NCBI GenBank assembly: GCA_031291615.1
Contig: JARLIS010000058.1
Location: 62,001-126,000 of the forward strand
Length of the DNA: 64,000 nucleotides
Direction: 5' to 3'
Source of the DNA: Parvibaculum sp.
GTDB taxonomy: Bacteria > Pseudomonadota > Alphaproteobacteria > Parvibaculales > Parvibaculaceae
Each line of letters opens with the position of its first letter. The stretch's first letter is position 1. The notes under the pieces were generated by a model. That model did no database searches. It saw only the letters and a list, made by a program, of their open reading frames with translations, and was not told where the DNA came from. Made by a program: the position numbers and the translations under genes. Below, one piece after another: positions 1 to 8,438 of this stretch.

Positions 1-1
1 C

Positions 2-178
2 AAGCTCGCAGACCAGACCTATCTGCCGCCGCATCTGCATATTCAGGCTTTCGTCACCGCTAAGATGACGTCGCCCGACGGTTCGACGCGCGAGGGCTCG
101 GGCATTCTCGAACAGCTCATTGCCGGCCCGCATGCGCCGTCGGGCTTCACGGGCGCTCTCGATCCGGCGAAGGGATGA
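2..178 (+). CDS. C-terminal end of an unrecognised protein (partial)
   Basis: An open frame enters from the left edge and stops at TGA 176-178, giving the last 58 residues of a larger protein. The segment has an HLHIQAF stretch near its start and ends in a Pro/Gly-rich tail. The stop overlaps the ATG of the next gene (ATGA), so the two are probably translationally coupled and share an operon. No family is recognised from this fragment. The opposite-strand frame here is a shadow. Confidence 0.6.
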   Translation, partial: KLADQTYLPPHLHIQAFVTAKMTSPDGSTREGSGILEQLIAGPHAPSGFTGALDPAKG

Positions 179-1224
179 CGGGCATGGAGGATGTAGCCAC
201 GCGTTTTGCCGCCTATTTGCAGCATCGGATGCCCGCCGTCTCGAATGTCGAGGTTTCCGGCCTCAGCCGCATCTATGGCGGCGCGAGCCGCGAGACCTAT
301 CGCTTGCAGGCGACGTGGGAAGAGGGCGGCGTCAAGGTCGTGCGCCCGCTGATCCTGCGCCGCGATCCGGTGGCGAGCCTCATCGAGACCGAACGCGACA
401 TTGAATATAACGCCTATGTCGCCTTTCATCCGACCGGCTTGCCGGTGCCCGAGCCGCTCTTTCTCGAAACCGATCTGAAATGGCTCGACCGTCCTTTCTT
501 CGTGATGGAGCAGATCGTCGACAGCGCCGCCGGCTCGGCCTTCAATGCCGACCCCTATGGCGGGAACGCCGAAAGGATCGGCCGTCAGTTCTGGTCGCAT
601 CTCGGCAAGATCGCCGGGGCCGACCCGAAGGCCATCGGCTTTGCGAGCGCTCTCGAAGCGGTCGCGCCCGGCGATTGCTGGCGCGTCGAGCTTGCGAAAT
701 GGGAAAAGGTTATCGACGAAGACGAGCTTTCTCCTCAGCCCATCGCGCGTGCGGGCATTCGCTGGCTGAAGCGAAATCCGCCGCCGCCCGCAGCGAAGAT
801 TTCCGTGGTGCATGGCGACTACCGCACAGGGAATTTTCTGTTCAACGGAAACGGCGACATCACCGCGATCCTGGATTGGGAGATGTGCCATCTCGGCGAT
901 CCGCTGGAAGATATAGGCTGGGCCTTGAGCAGGCTCTGGTCGCAGGAAGCGGAAGAACGGCCGGGCGGCATGATCGACCGCGAGGAAGCACTGCGCATCT
1001 GGCAGGAAGCGAGCGGGATCAAGATCGATCGCAAGGCTCTCCTCTGGTGGGAGATATTCAACATGGTGAAGGGGCTGGCGATCTGGATTTCCGCCGCGAA
1101 GGAATATGAGTCCGGCACGAACCTCGATCCCATTCTGGCCTTTGCCAGCTGGATACCGACCGACCGTCACAACCGCATTCTGGCGCATTGCCTAGCCGAT
1201 CTCTCCAGGGGGGCCCACGCATGA
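175..1224 (+). CDS. APH-family phosphotransferase
   Basis: This 349-aa protein belongs to the aminoglycoside phosphotransferase/choline kinase-like fold (ACAD10-type N-terminal kinase relatives). Brenner-type catalytic loop HGDYRTGNF is followed about 20 residues later by the metal-binding ILDWEMCHLGDP motif and an aromatic-rich helical C-lobe. The N-lobe has a glycine-rich GGASRETY nucleotide loop near residue 38. The substrate cannot be read from sequence; relatives near acyl-CoA metabolism genes are thought to phosphorylate hydroxylated or xenobiotic substrates. ATG 175 overlaps the upstream stop and its own stop overlaps the next ATG, so it sits in a three-gene unit. A second ATG at 184 is possible. 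Confidence 0.85.
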   Translation: MTGMEDVATRFAAYLQHRMPAVSNVEVSGLSRIYGGASRETYRLQATWEEGGVKVVRPLILRRDPVASLIETERDIEYNAYVAFHPTGLPVPEPLFLETDLKWLDRPFFVMEQIVDSAAGSAFNADPYGGNAERIGRQFWSHLGKIAGADPKAIGFASALEAVAPGDCWRVELAKWEKVIDEDELSPQPIARAGIRWLKRNPPPPAAKISVVHGDYRTGNFLFNGNGDITAILDWEMCHLGDPLEDIGWALSRLWSQEAEERPGGMIDREEALRIWQEASGIKIDRKALLWWEIFNMVKGLAIWISAAKEYESGTNLDPILAFASWIPTDRHNRILAHCLADLSRGAHA

Positions 1225-1670
1225 AGCCGCAAGTTCCAAACGTCCTGCGGGGTTTTGTCGGTACGCTGCTTACCGAAATTCTGCCCAATCTCAGTGCCGA
1301 ATATTCGATGGGCAATGCGGCTGTGATGTGTCAGTCCCTGTCGGTCATTGCCGACGAGTTCGAGCGAGGCGCCGAAATCCGCTTCCGCGAAAACGAGGAA
1401 ATGCGCGCGCTCTTTGCCGAAGCCGCGAAAATCGTCGCCGACAAGGGGCTCGCGACGCGCCTTCTCGACGCCTCGACGGGCCGGGACGCCTCGCTCCTCA
1501 TTTCCGCCCTCGACCGGTCGAATGCGGCGCTCGCGTCGCTGCTGATCGAGCTTCAGGTCGCGCTTGAAGGCATGACGGGTGCATCGGTTCACGCCTTCGA
1601 GAGCAAGGTGTGGGACTACCTCGTCACCGCGGCCGACCGTCGCAAGTTCACGCTTCCGAGCTTCGGCTAG
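1221..1670 (+). CDS. Hypothetical helical protein downstream of the APH kinase
   Basis: A 149-aa, largely alpha-helical soluble protein with no signal peptide and no recognised motif. The chosen ATG at 1221 overlaps the stop of the kinase gene (ATGA), which fixes the start better than a longer upstream reading from 1188. It ends with a short conserved-looking YLVTAADRRKF segment. Its coupling to the kinase suggests an accessory or substrate-related role, but this is inference from position only. It is convergent with the ClC gene, overlapping by 4 bases at the stops. Confidence 0.75.
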   Translation: MKPQVPNVLRGFVGTLLTEILPNLSAEYSMGNAAVMCQSLSVIADEFERGAEIRFRENEEMRALFAEAAKIVADKGLATRLLDASTGRDASLLISALDRSNAALASLLIELQVALEGMTGASVHAFESKVWDYLVTAADRRKFTLPSFG

Positions 1671-3496
1671 GCGGTTTCTCCCGCCTCCTTTGCCGGTTTT
1701 TCCGTCGCGCGTCGTTGCGTCTGACCGAAGAAGGCTTCGCGGTCGTCTTCGGCGGCGCGGGTGGCCGCGCGAATGCGTAAAATGTCCTTTCGCGCGACAA
1801 GGCCGACAAGTCGGTGTTCGCCGCGCGTGACGACGGGGACGCGGCCCACATCCGTTTCGACCATCCGGTCGGCGAGGCGGCCAAGCACCTCTTCCGGATA
1901 GCCGACGACAAGCGAGGCGTCGGACGCGACGTCGTAGAGTGTCGCCTCTTTCCCCCGGGTGTCGGTTCTCCAGCGCAAGACGTCGGCCCGCGTCGCCATT
2001 CCGACGACGCGGCCGTCCTCGCCGAGGATCGGATAGGATTTGTGGCGGCGTTCGTCCGAGGTGAAGAAGGCGACGGCTTCATCGACCGGCATGGCGGCGG
2101 GCAGCGTGTCGACGGCTTTCACCATCACTTCGCCGACGCGCAGCAGTTCGAAGGGATCGACGCTGTATTCGCGGGTGATGTGCTGGCCGCGCCGCGCGAT
2201 CTTTTCCGTCAGCATGGAACGCTTCAGCAGAAGCACCGTCACCGCATAGGCGGTTCCGGTGGCTGCGAGCAGGGGCAGCAGCACATGGACATTTCCCGTC
2301 AGTTCGATGGCGAAGACGATGCTGGTCAGCGGCGAGCGCATGGTTCCGGCCATGACGGCGGCCATGCCGAGCAGGGCCCAGAATGACGTGCCGCCGGGAA
2401 GGAACTGACCTTCGAGCCAACCGAGCGTGCCACCGATGATGAGCAGCGGCGCGAGGATGCCGCCGGACGTGCCCGAAGAAAGAGCGATGAGCCAGATCGC
2501 GGATTTGACGAGGAGGATGAGCAGCGCCTCGCGCGCGACCATATGATCCGAAAGCAGATTGCCGATGATGTCGTAGCCGACGCCGAGCGCCTGTGGGTCG
2601 GCGAGCCCGCCGAGCCCGACGCCGAGCCCGCCAATGGCCGGCCACCACATCCAGTGGACCGGCAGGCGGTCGAAGAGGTCTTCGGCGCCATAGAGAAGCA
2701 TGGTCATCAGGCCCGACTGCAGGCCGGCGACGACGCCGATGCCGGCGCAGGCAAAGAGCCCCCACCAGGGAAGGTCTGGATTGCCGGCAAAGGGAAAGAG
2801 CGGGCCGTTCGCAAAAAGAAGCGGCCGCCATCCGGCAGAGACGACCGAGGCGACGATCACCGGAATGAGGCTGCGCGGCTTCCACTCGAAGAGGAGCAAC
2901 TCTCCGGCGAGCAGCACCGCTGCGACCGGCGTTGCGAAGATCGCCGTCATGCCGGCCGACGCGCCGGCGACCAGGAGGGTCTTTCGTTCCGCCGCGGAGA
3001 GATGGAAGAATTGCGAAAAGAGCGAGCCGAAGGCGCCGCCCGTCATGATGATCGGTCCTTCGGCGCCGAAGGGGCCGCCGGTGCCGATCGATATGGCCGA
3101 CGACAGCGGCTTCAGCAGGGCGACTTTCGGCTGCATGCGGCTGCCGCCGATCAGGATCGCCTCGATCGCCTCGGGGATGCCATGGCCACGAATTTTTTCC
3201 GAACCGAAGCGCGCCATCAGTCCGATGGCCAGGCCGCCGAGCGCGGGCGCCGCCACCATCCAGAGCGACGGTTTGGCATTTGCGAGATATGCGGTTGCGG
3301 TGCTGATATGTCCGAACCAGACGAGGTTCGTTACAAGGGCGATCAGCTTGATGAGCAGCCATGCGGCCGCTGCGCCGCCGCTGCCGACGACAAGCGCCAT
3401 AAGGGCCAGAACAAGCATGCGGGCATCGGCCGTGAAGTCGCCGAGTTTCGCCAGCTTGAGCGGGTGTCCAGGTTTGCGGGGCGGCGCTTGACGCAT
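1667..3496 (-). CDS. ClC-family chloride channel/transporter with CBS domains
   Basis: A 609-aa integral membrane ClC protein. The selectivity motifs are present: GHGIP (residues 104-108, equivalent to GSGIP) and GAEGP (144-148) carrying the gating glutamate at about residue 146. The position matching the inner proton glutamate of E. coli ClC-ec1 (second Glu of IIEE) appears to be Leu in the ELLLFEWKPR segment, which is common in CBS-bearing bacterial ClCs and leaves channel versus exchanger open. The C-terminus (about 440-590) holds a CBS pair, a likely nucleotide-sensing module. It is transcribed divergently from the MarR gene. Confidence 0.92.
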   Translation of the reverse strand: MRQAPPRKPGHPLKLAKLGDFTADARMLVLALMALVVGSGGAAAAWLLIKLIALVTNLVWFGHISTATAYLANAKPSLWMVAAPALGGLAIGLMARFGSEKIRGHGIPEAIEAILIGGSRMQPKVALLKPLSSAISIGTGGPFGAEGPIIMTGGAFGSLFSQFFHLSAAERKTLLVAGASAGMTAIFATPVAAVLLAGELLLFEWKPRSLIPVIVASVVSAGWRPLLFANGPLFPFAGNPDLPWWGLFACAGIGVVAGLQSGLMTMLLYGAEDLFDRLPVHWMWWPAIGGLGVGLGGLADPQALGVGYDIIGNLLSDHMVAREALLILLVKSAIWLIALSSGTSGGILAPLLIIGGTLGWLEGQFLPGGTSFWALLGMAAVMAGTMRSPLTSIVFAIELTGNVHVLLPLLAATGTAYAVTVLLLKRSMLTEKIARRGQHITREYSVDPFELLRVGEVMVKAVDTLPAAMPVDEAVAFFTSDERRHKSYPILGEDGRVVGMATRADVLRWRTDTRGKEATLYDVASDASLVVGYPEEVLGRLADRMVETDVGRVPVVTRGEHRLVGLVARKDILRIRAATRAAEDDREAFFGQTQRRATEKPAKEAGETA

Positions 3497-3538
3497 GCGG
3501 GGGACCGTTCAATAAGGGTGAAGGCCGGCTGCATTTAC

Positions 3539-3558
3539 ATCGTAGAACGATATATATC
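3539..3558. promoter_or_regulatory. Inverted repeat between clc and marR
   Basis: The 87-base divergent spacer holds ATCGT-AGA-ACGAT (3539-3551), overlapping the palindrome GATATATATC (3549-3558). This AT-rich dyad lies 26-45 bases before the marR ATG and is a reasonable autoregulatory MarR operator. Binding is inferred from position and symmetry only. Confidence 0.4.
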
Positions 3559-3583
3559 AAGTGTGGAGGTCGGGGAGGGCAAA

Positions 3584-4018
3584 ATGAAGGCAGCGCGGCG
3601 GAAGAAGACGAAATCCATCGGCGAGGGGGACTACCGGGCGCTGGCGGCGTTCCGGCACGCGCTCCGCCAGTTTCTCGTCTTCAGCGAGGAGGCGGCCCGC
3701 GCCGTCGGTCTGACGCCGCAGCAGCATCAGGCTCTGCTCGCCATCAAGGGCCATGTGTCGGGTGCGCAGGTTACGGTCGGCGAATTGGCCGAGCATCTCC
3801 TGATCCGGCACAACAGCGCGGTCGAGCTGGTGAATCGGCTCGTGGCGGCGAAGCTCGTCAGCAAGGCGGGGGCGGCGGAGGACCGGCGGCGGGTCATCGT
3901 CACGCTGACGCCGCGCGCCGAGGCCATCCTGCGGGACCTTTCGGCTGCGCATCTCGACGAGCTGAGGCGCAGCGGCACCCCGTTCATCGAACTGGCCCAG
4001 CGCCTCGAGCGGGATTGA
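3584..4018 (+). CDS. MarR-family transcriptional regulator
   Basis: This 144-aa protein has the MarR winged-helix layout: an N-terminal dimerisation helix, LTPQQHQALLAIKG, a recognition region ELAEHLLIRHNSAVELVNRL, and the wing with DRRRVIVTLTPRAE. The ATG at 3584 follows GGGGAGGGC and is preferred over a far longer open frame that is antisense to the ClC gene. MarR proteins usually repress adjacent genes and respond to small aromatic or lipophilic ligands. Its neighbours are an MFS transporter, a dioxygenase and a dehydrogenase, which it may control. Confidence 0.9.
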   Translation: MKAARRKKTKSIGEGDYRALAAFRHALRQFLVFSEEAARAVGLTPQQHQALLAIKGHVSGAQVTVGELAEHLLIRHNSAVELVNRLVAAKLVSKAGAAEDRRRVIVTLTPRAEAILRDLSAAHLDELRRSGTPFIELAQRLERD

Positions 4019-4097
4019 CCCCGCCATACCCGCGCGAGGTCAATTGACTCCGGTCTGCCATCGGCTATGAGTGAGCGGCCCTGACCAGAGCCCGCCC

Positions 4098-5321
4098 ATG
4101 TCGCTCGCCCTTCGCCTGTCGCTCTTCTACGCTTCGCTCTGTCTCTTTTCGGGCGTTCAGCTGCCGTTCTTTCCGGTCTGGCTGAAGACCAAGGGGCTGG
4201 GGCCGCAGGATATTTCCTTCATCATCGCCGCGACCATGTTCCTGCGCATCGCGGCGGGGCCGGTCTTCGCCTTCATCGCCGACCGGATCGACGACCGGCG
4301 GCGTGTCGTCGTGGCGCTCGCCTGGGGATCGCTCATCGCCGTTGCGCTCTATCTGGTGACGACCGGCTTCTGGTCGATCATGCTCGTCACGCTGCTGCTG
4401 ATGTCCTTCTGGCCGTCGATCACGCCGCTCATCGAGACCATGGCCATGAAGGCCGCGCATGAGCAGGGGATCGACTATGGCCGTGTCCGCCTCTGGTGCT
4501 CGATCACTTTCATTGCCGCGAGTCTCGGCACGGGCTGGATTCTGGAATGGCAGCCGCCGACGGTCATCGTCTTCTGCCTCATCGGCGCCATAGCCATCAA
4601 TCTCGGCGGCGCCTATCTCCTGGCGCATGAAGTGCCCAATCCGAAAAAGGGCGTCGCTCGCGGCGGGCAGCTCAAGGCGGCGCTCGCCGTTGCCCGCCAG
4701 CCGCTCTTCATCGTCGGCCTGCTGACGGCGAGCCTCATCCAGTCGACGCATGCCGTCTATTACGCCTTCGGCACGCTCAACTGGCAGAAGCTCGGCTATA
4801 GCGACGCCGTCATCGGCGCGCTCTGGGGGACCGGCATCATGGCCGAAATCATCCTCTTTGCCTTTTCGGGCCGGGTGGTGGCGCGGGTGGGTGCGGTCAG
4901 GATGATGACCATCGGCGCATCGCTCGCCACGCTGCGCTGGGCCGCGATGGCCTTGAGCCCGCCGCTCTGGTTGCTGTTCCCGTTGCAGACGCTTCATGCG
5001 GCGAGCTATTGCGCCGCCCATCTCGGCACCATCCATTTCCTGACGCGGGCGACGCCGCGCGCGCTCGCGGCCACGGCGCAGAGCCTTTATGCCTCTTTCG
5101 CGGCAGGGGCCATGATGGGCATTATGACGCTCATCGCCGGTTGGCTCTATGAAGCCTATGGCCCGAGGGCTTATCTTCTGGGTGCGGTGGTGGGCGTCGT
5201 CGCGTTGTTCGGGACGCTCGTCATCGCGGCGCGCTGGAACGGCGGGCCGCTGATCGAGGAAACTGGAGACGAGGATCATGGCGATCGAGATTCTACCGTC
5301 AGGCCGCGCCCTGGGTGCTGA
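4098..5321 (+). CDS. MFS transporter, phenylpropionate/LacY-like branch
   Basis: This 407-aa polytopic protein reads as a 12-helix major facilitator of the MFS_1-like (HcaT/LacY-like) type. It begins LSLFYASLCLFSGVQLPFFP and has the cytoplasmic loop FAFIADRIDDRRR after the second or third helix. The ATG at 4098 is chosen because it begins directly at helix 1; a GTG at 4071 in frame is an alternative. The 3' end overlaps the dioxygenase start by 44 bases in another frame, so the two are likely co-translated. The substrate is unknown; the context suggests an organic acid. Confidence 0.88.
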   Translation: MSLALRLSLFYASLCLFSGVQLPFFPVWLKTKGLGPQDISFIIAATMFLRIAAGPVFAFIADRIDDRRRVVVALAWGSLIAVALYLVTTGFWSIMLVTLLLMSFWPSITPLIETMAMKAAHEQGIDYGRVRLWCSITFIAASLGTGWILEWQPPTVIVFCLIGAIAINLGGAYLLAHEVPNPKKGVARGGQLKAALAVARQPLFIVGLLTASLIQSTHAVYYAFGTLNWQKLGYSDAVIGALWGTGIMAEIILFAFSGRVVARVGAVRMMTIGASLATLRWAAMALSPPLWLLFPLQTLHAASYCAAHLGTIHFLTRATPRALAATAQSLYASFAAGAMMGIMTLIAGWLYEAYGPRAYLLGAVVGVVALFGTLVIAARWNGGPLIEETGDEDHGDRDSTVRPRPGC

Positions 5322-6135
5322 AATCCGGGGGATCAACCTCGCGGCGCCCATTGGCGACGATACATTCGACGCCATACGCGAAGCCTGGTCCGATCATCTC
5401 GTGCTGCTCTTTCGCGGCCAGTCGCTTTCCGACGACGATCTCATCCGTTTCTCGCAGCGCTTCGGCGCGCTCGACATAGCGCCTGCGAGCGCCACCGACA
5501 TGGCCGGCGCGCAGGAAAAATCGCGGCCCGAAATCTGGATCATCTCCAACGTCGTCGAAAACGGAAAGCCCATCGGCGCGCTCGGCGACAAGGAAGCCGA
5601 GTGGCATACCGACATGTCCTATGTCGACGAGCCGCCCATGGCGAGCGTTCTGCATTCGCTCGAAATTCCGAAGGCGGGCGGGGATACGAGTTTCGCCAAT
5701 ATGTACAAGGCGCTTGAAACGCTGCCGGCCGATCTTCGCCGCGCGATCGAAGGCCGTGTCTGCAATCACGATGCATCGACGACGAGCGTCGGCGAGTTGC
5801 GGGCAGGCGCGGGCGCCGTCACAGACGTGCGTCTCGCGCCGGGGGCGAAGCATCCGATGATCCGCACCCATCCCGTGACCGGCGGCAAGGCGCTATATCT
5901 TGGCCGCCGTCTTAACGCCTATATACCGGGCCTCGAGCTCGAAGAGAGCGAGCGGCTGCTCGACGCGCTCTGGGCTCACTGCACGAAGCCCGAATTCGTC
6001 TGGACGCATCAATGGCGCGTCGGCGATCTTCTGATCTGGGATAACCGCGCCGCCATCCACCGCCGCGACAGTTTCAGCGGCGCGGAACGCCGGGTCATGC
6101 ATCGCACGCAGATCAAGGGCGATCGGCCGCGGTGA
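5278..6135 (+). CDS. TauD/TfdA-family 2-oxoglutarate-dependent dioxygenase
   Basis: A 285-aa Fe(II)/2-oxoglutarate dioxygenase. The facial triad is visible as H110-x-D112 in EWHTDMSY and distal H261 in WDNRAAIHRRD; the 2OG-binding arginine is one of R271, R272 or R276. Family members hydroxylate alpha to sulfonates or aryloxyalkanoates, or open ether or sulfate bonds; the substrate here is not predictable. The N-terminus (IEILPSGRALGAEIRGI) is the canonical family start, so the 44-base overlap with the transporter gene is genuine. Cytoplasmic, probably in one catabolic operon with the MFS gene. Confidence 0.92.
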   Translation: MAIEILPSGRALGAEIRGINLAAPIGDDTFDAIREAWSDHLVLLFRGQSLSDDDLIRFSQRFGALDIAPASATDMAGAQEKSRPEIWIISNVVENGKPIGALGDKEAEWHTDMSYVDEPPMASVLHSLEIPKAGGDTSFANMYKALETLPADLRRAIEGRVCNHDASTTSVGELRAGAGAVTDVRLAPGAKHPMIRTHPVTGGKALYLGRRLNAYIPGLELEESERLLDALWAHCTKPEFVWTHQWRVGDLLIWDNRAAIHRRDSFSGAERRVMHRTQIKGDRPR

Positions 6136-6236
6136 GCTTGTCCGCCTTTCCGCGACGTCAGTTTCGCTCGCGTTGACAAATCTTCGTCCGCGCCCAGTTA
6201 TTGCTGCAACGAAACTCAATATCTGGAGGAAATCCC

Positions 6237-7238
6237 ATGCGGACTTTCGAGTTGCAGGGTGCGGTCGGCATCGAAAATCTGAAGCTGGTGGAGCGTGACG
6301 TGCCCAAGGCCGGGCCCGGCGAGGTCGTCGTCCGTCTCAAGGCCGCTTCGCTCAACTATCGCGATCTGGCGACGGTCAAATATATGGGGGGCAAGCTCCC
6401 CATGGTGCCGCTCTCCGACGGGTCGGGCGAGATCGTGGAAGTCGGCGCGGGCGTCACGCGCGTCAAGGTCGGCGACAAGGTGGCGCCGAGCTTCTTTCCG
6501 CACTGGATTTCCGGCGCGCCGCGGCCTGAGCTGCTGGCTGCACTGGGCGGGCCCTATGACGGCTGCGCATCGGACTATCTCAAGGTCAGCGCCGAAGGCG
6601 TCACCATTGCGCCGAAAAACCTGAGCCATGAGGAGATCGCCACGCTACCTTGCGCCGCGCTCACGGCATGGCGCGGGCTCTTCGTCGAAGGTTGTCTGAA
6701 GGCGGGCGACACGGTGCTGGTGCAGGGCACGGGCGGCGTTTCCATCTTCGCGCTGCAATTCGCCAAGATGGCAGGCGCGCGCGTCATCGTCACGTCTTCC
6801 TCGGATGAAAAGCTCGAGCGCGCGAAGAAGCTCGGCGCCGACGAGTTCATCAACTACAAGAAGACGCCCGACTGGGAAAAGGAAGCGCGCAAGCTCACCG
6901 GCGGCCGCGGCGTCGATCACGTGATCGAAGTCGGCGGCGCGGATACCTTCCCGCGTTCCATCATGGCGGTGCGCCTCGGCGGCCATGTCGCTGTCATCGG
7001 GCTTCTCTCCGGCATGTCGAAGGACGTCAATGTCGCGGCGATCTTCTCACAGAACGTCAAGATCAGTGGCGTCACGGTGGGCAGCCGCGCCCATGTCGAA
7101 GACATGTTCCGCGCCATCGAGCAGAACGACATTCATCCCGTGATCGACAAGCGCTTCCCGCTGGAGCAGTTTCCCGAGGCGCTGCGCCTGATGGAAGGCG
7201 CGTCGCATTTCGGCAAGATCGTGCTCAATATCGCCTGA
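6237..7238 (+). CDS. MDR-superfamily NAD(P)-dependent alcohol dehydrogenase/quinone oxidoreductase
   Basis: This 333-aa medium-chain dehydrogenase starts at ATG 6237 behind a good TGGAGGA site. It has the GroES-like N-domain with SDGSGEIVEVG in place of the Cys-containing zinc site of classical ADHs, and a Rossmann domain with QGTGGVSIFALQFAK. The lack of the catalytic-zinc Cys/His set points to the zinc-independent quinone-oxidoreductase-like branch. It follows the dioxygenase after about 100 bases and may act on its aldehyde, alcohol or enone products; that link is inference. Confidence 0.9.
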   Translation: MRTFELQGAVGIENLKLVERDVPKAGPGEVVVRLKAASLNYRDLATVKYMGGKLPMVPLSDGSGEIVEVGAGVTRVKVGDKVAPSFFPHWISGAPRPELLAALGGPYDGCASDYLKVSAEGVTIAPKNLSHEEIATLPCAALTAWRGLFVEGCLKAGDTVLVQGTGGVSIFALQFAKMAGARVIVTSSSDEKLERAKKLGADEFINYKKTPDWEKEARKLTGGRGVDHVIEVGGADTFPRSIMAVRLGGHVAVIGLLSGMSKDVNVAAIFSQNVKISGVTVGSRAHVEDMFRAIEQNDIHPVIDKRFPLEQFPEALRLMEGASHFGKIVLNIA

Positions 7239-7240
7239 AG

Positions 7241-7355
7241 GCCCTCATCCTCCCGCGCTTGCAGCGCGGGCCCCTCCCTCTCCCAGAGGGAGAGGGGTTT
7301 TAGGATCGGCTGCACTTTCTAGCCCTCTCCCTCCGGGAGAGGGTTGGGTGAGGGT
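7241..7355. repeat. REP-like cluster of three GC-rich hairpins
   Basis: Between the convergent dehydrogenase and epimerase genes lie three perfect hairpins: CCCGCGC/GCGCGGG (7252-7270), CCCTCTCCC-AGA-GGGAGAGGG (7276-7296, followed by GTTTT) and CCCTCTCCC-TCC-GGGAGAGGG (7323-7343). Outer arms GCCCTCA and TGAGGG enclose the set. It looks like an intergenic palindromic repeat that can also end transcription. A related element covers the 3' end of the aquaporin gene near 12.97 kb. Confidence 0.75.
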
Positions 7356-7361
7356 CTTTCC

Positions 7362-8345
7362 TCAGCCCCACAATTCGCGCGGCGGCGGCATCATGGTGCT
7401 GCCGTCGTAGCGGATGGCGTGCTCGCGGTCTTTCGCCAGCAGGAGCGGGCCGTCGAGTTCGACGAACTCCGCGCCTTGCGCGATGAGAGCCGCTGGCGCC
7501 ATGGCGAGTGAGGTTGCCACCATGCAGCCGACCATCACCTTCAGGTTCCGCCGCTTCGCGCAGCGGATCACCGAAAGGGCCTCGGTGAGGCCGCCCGTCT
7601 TGTCGAGCTTCACATTCACATATTGATAGAGGCCTGCGAGCCGCGTCATGCCTTCAACGCCATGTGCGCTTTCGTCGGCGCAGAAAGGCACGGGCGAGAC
7701 GAGGCCGCGCAGCGCCTCGTCCTCCTTGGCGGGTAGGGGCTGTTCGATCAGCGCCACGCCGAGTTTCGCAAGTTCGGTTGCGAGCGGCACGACGTCCGCC
7801 GCCTTCCAGCCTTCATTCGCATCGACGATCAGCGTCGCCTTCGGCGCGCCCTCGCGCACGGCGGCGACGCGGGCAATGTCGTCGCCCGTACCGCCGAGCT
7901 TCAGCTTGAGGAGCGGGCGGGCGGACGCCTTGGCCGCTGCCTCGCGCATGGCGGTGGGCTCGCCGAGGCTCAACGTATAGGCGGTGACGAGCGGCATCGG
8001 TTCGGCGAGGCCGGCGAGTTTCCAGACGGGCGTGCCGGCCTGTTTCGCTTCAAGGTCCCAGAGCGCGCAGTCGAGCGCGTTGCGCGCTGCGCCGCGCGGC
8101 ATGGCGCGTTGCAGCTCCTCTCGCGTCATGCCGCTAGCGACCTGCTTGCCGAAGGCGCGGAGCTGCGCCATCACGTCCTTCACCGTCTCGCCATAACGGC
8201 CATAGGGCACGCATTCGCCGCGCCCGGTGTGGCCGTTTTCGCGCAAGGTTGCGACCACGACCTCGGCTTCGGTCTTGCTCCCACGCGAAATGGTGAAGGC
8301 GCCGGCGATCGGCCATTTTTCGGTTTCGACGGAAATCTCGGGCAT
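7362..8345 (-). CDS. dgcA: Enolase-superfamily epimerase, DgcA/dipeptide-epimerase type
   Basis: A 327-aa member of the muconate-lactonising subgroup. The visible catalytic set is the KxK motif in LLKLKLGG, metal ligands in LIVDANEGW, LIEQPLPAKE and CADESAHG, and the distal lysine in VNVKLDKTGG. This arrangement fits L-Ala-D/L-Glu epimerase and the alphaproteobacterial N-acetyl-D-Glu racemase DgcA, which catalyse 1,1-proton transfer in peptide or D-Glu salvage. DgcN, the usual DgcA partner, is not adjacent, so dipeptide epimerase is equally possible. It is convergent with the dehydrogenase across the hairpin cluster. Confidence 0.82.
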   Translation of the reverse strand: MPEISVETEKWPIAGAFTISRGSKTEAEVVVATLRENGHTGRGECVPYGRYGETVKDVMAQLRAFGKQVASGMTREELQRAMPRGAARNALDCALWDLEAKQAGTPVWKLAGLAEPMPLVTAYTLSLGEPTAMREAAAKASARPLLKLKLGGTGDDIARVAAVREGAPKATLIVDANEGWKAADVVPLATELAKLGVALIEQPLPAKEDEALRGLVSPVPFCADESAHGVEGMTRLAGLYQYVNVKLDKTGGLTEALSVIRCAKRRNLKVMVGCMVATSLAMAPAALIAQGAEFVELDGPLLLAKDREHAIRYDGSTMMPPPRELWG

Positions 8346-8438
8346 CTTTGTCTCAGCGATTCTGGCGGGCTTCGTCTCGCCAACCTGAATAGCCGAAGTC
8401 GATCCCTCGCGCCATGCGCCAGCGCGGGCGTCGCCCCC

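Noticed and set aside
4065..5375. 436-aa minus-strand open frame opposite the MFS gene
   Set aside because: Arg/Asp/Gly-rich low-complexity translation typical of GC-rich antisense frames; the plus strand encodes a clear transporter.
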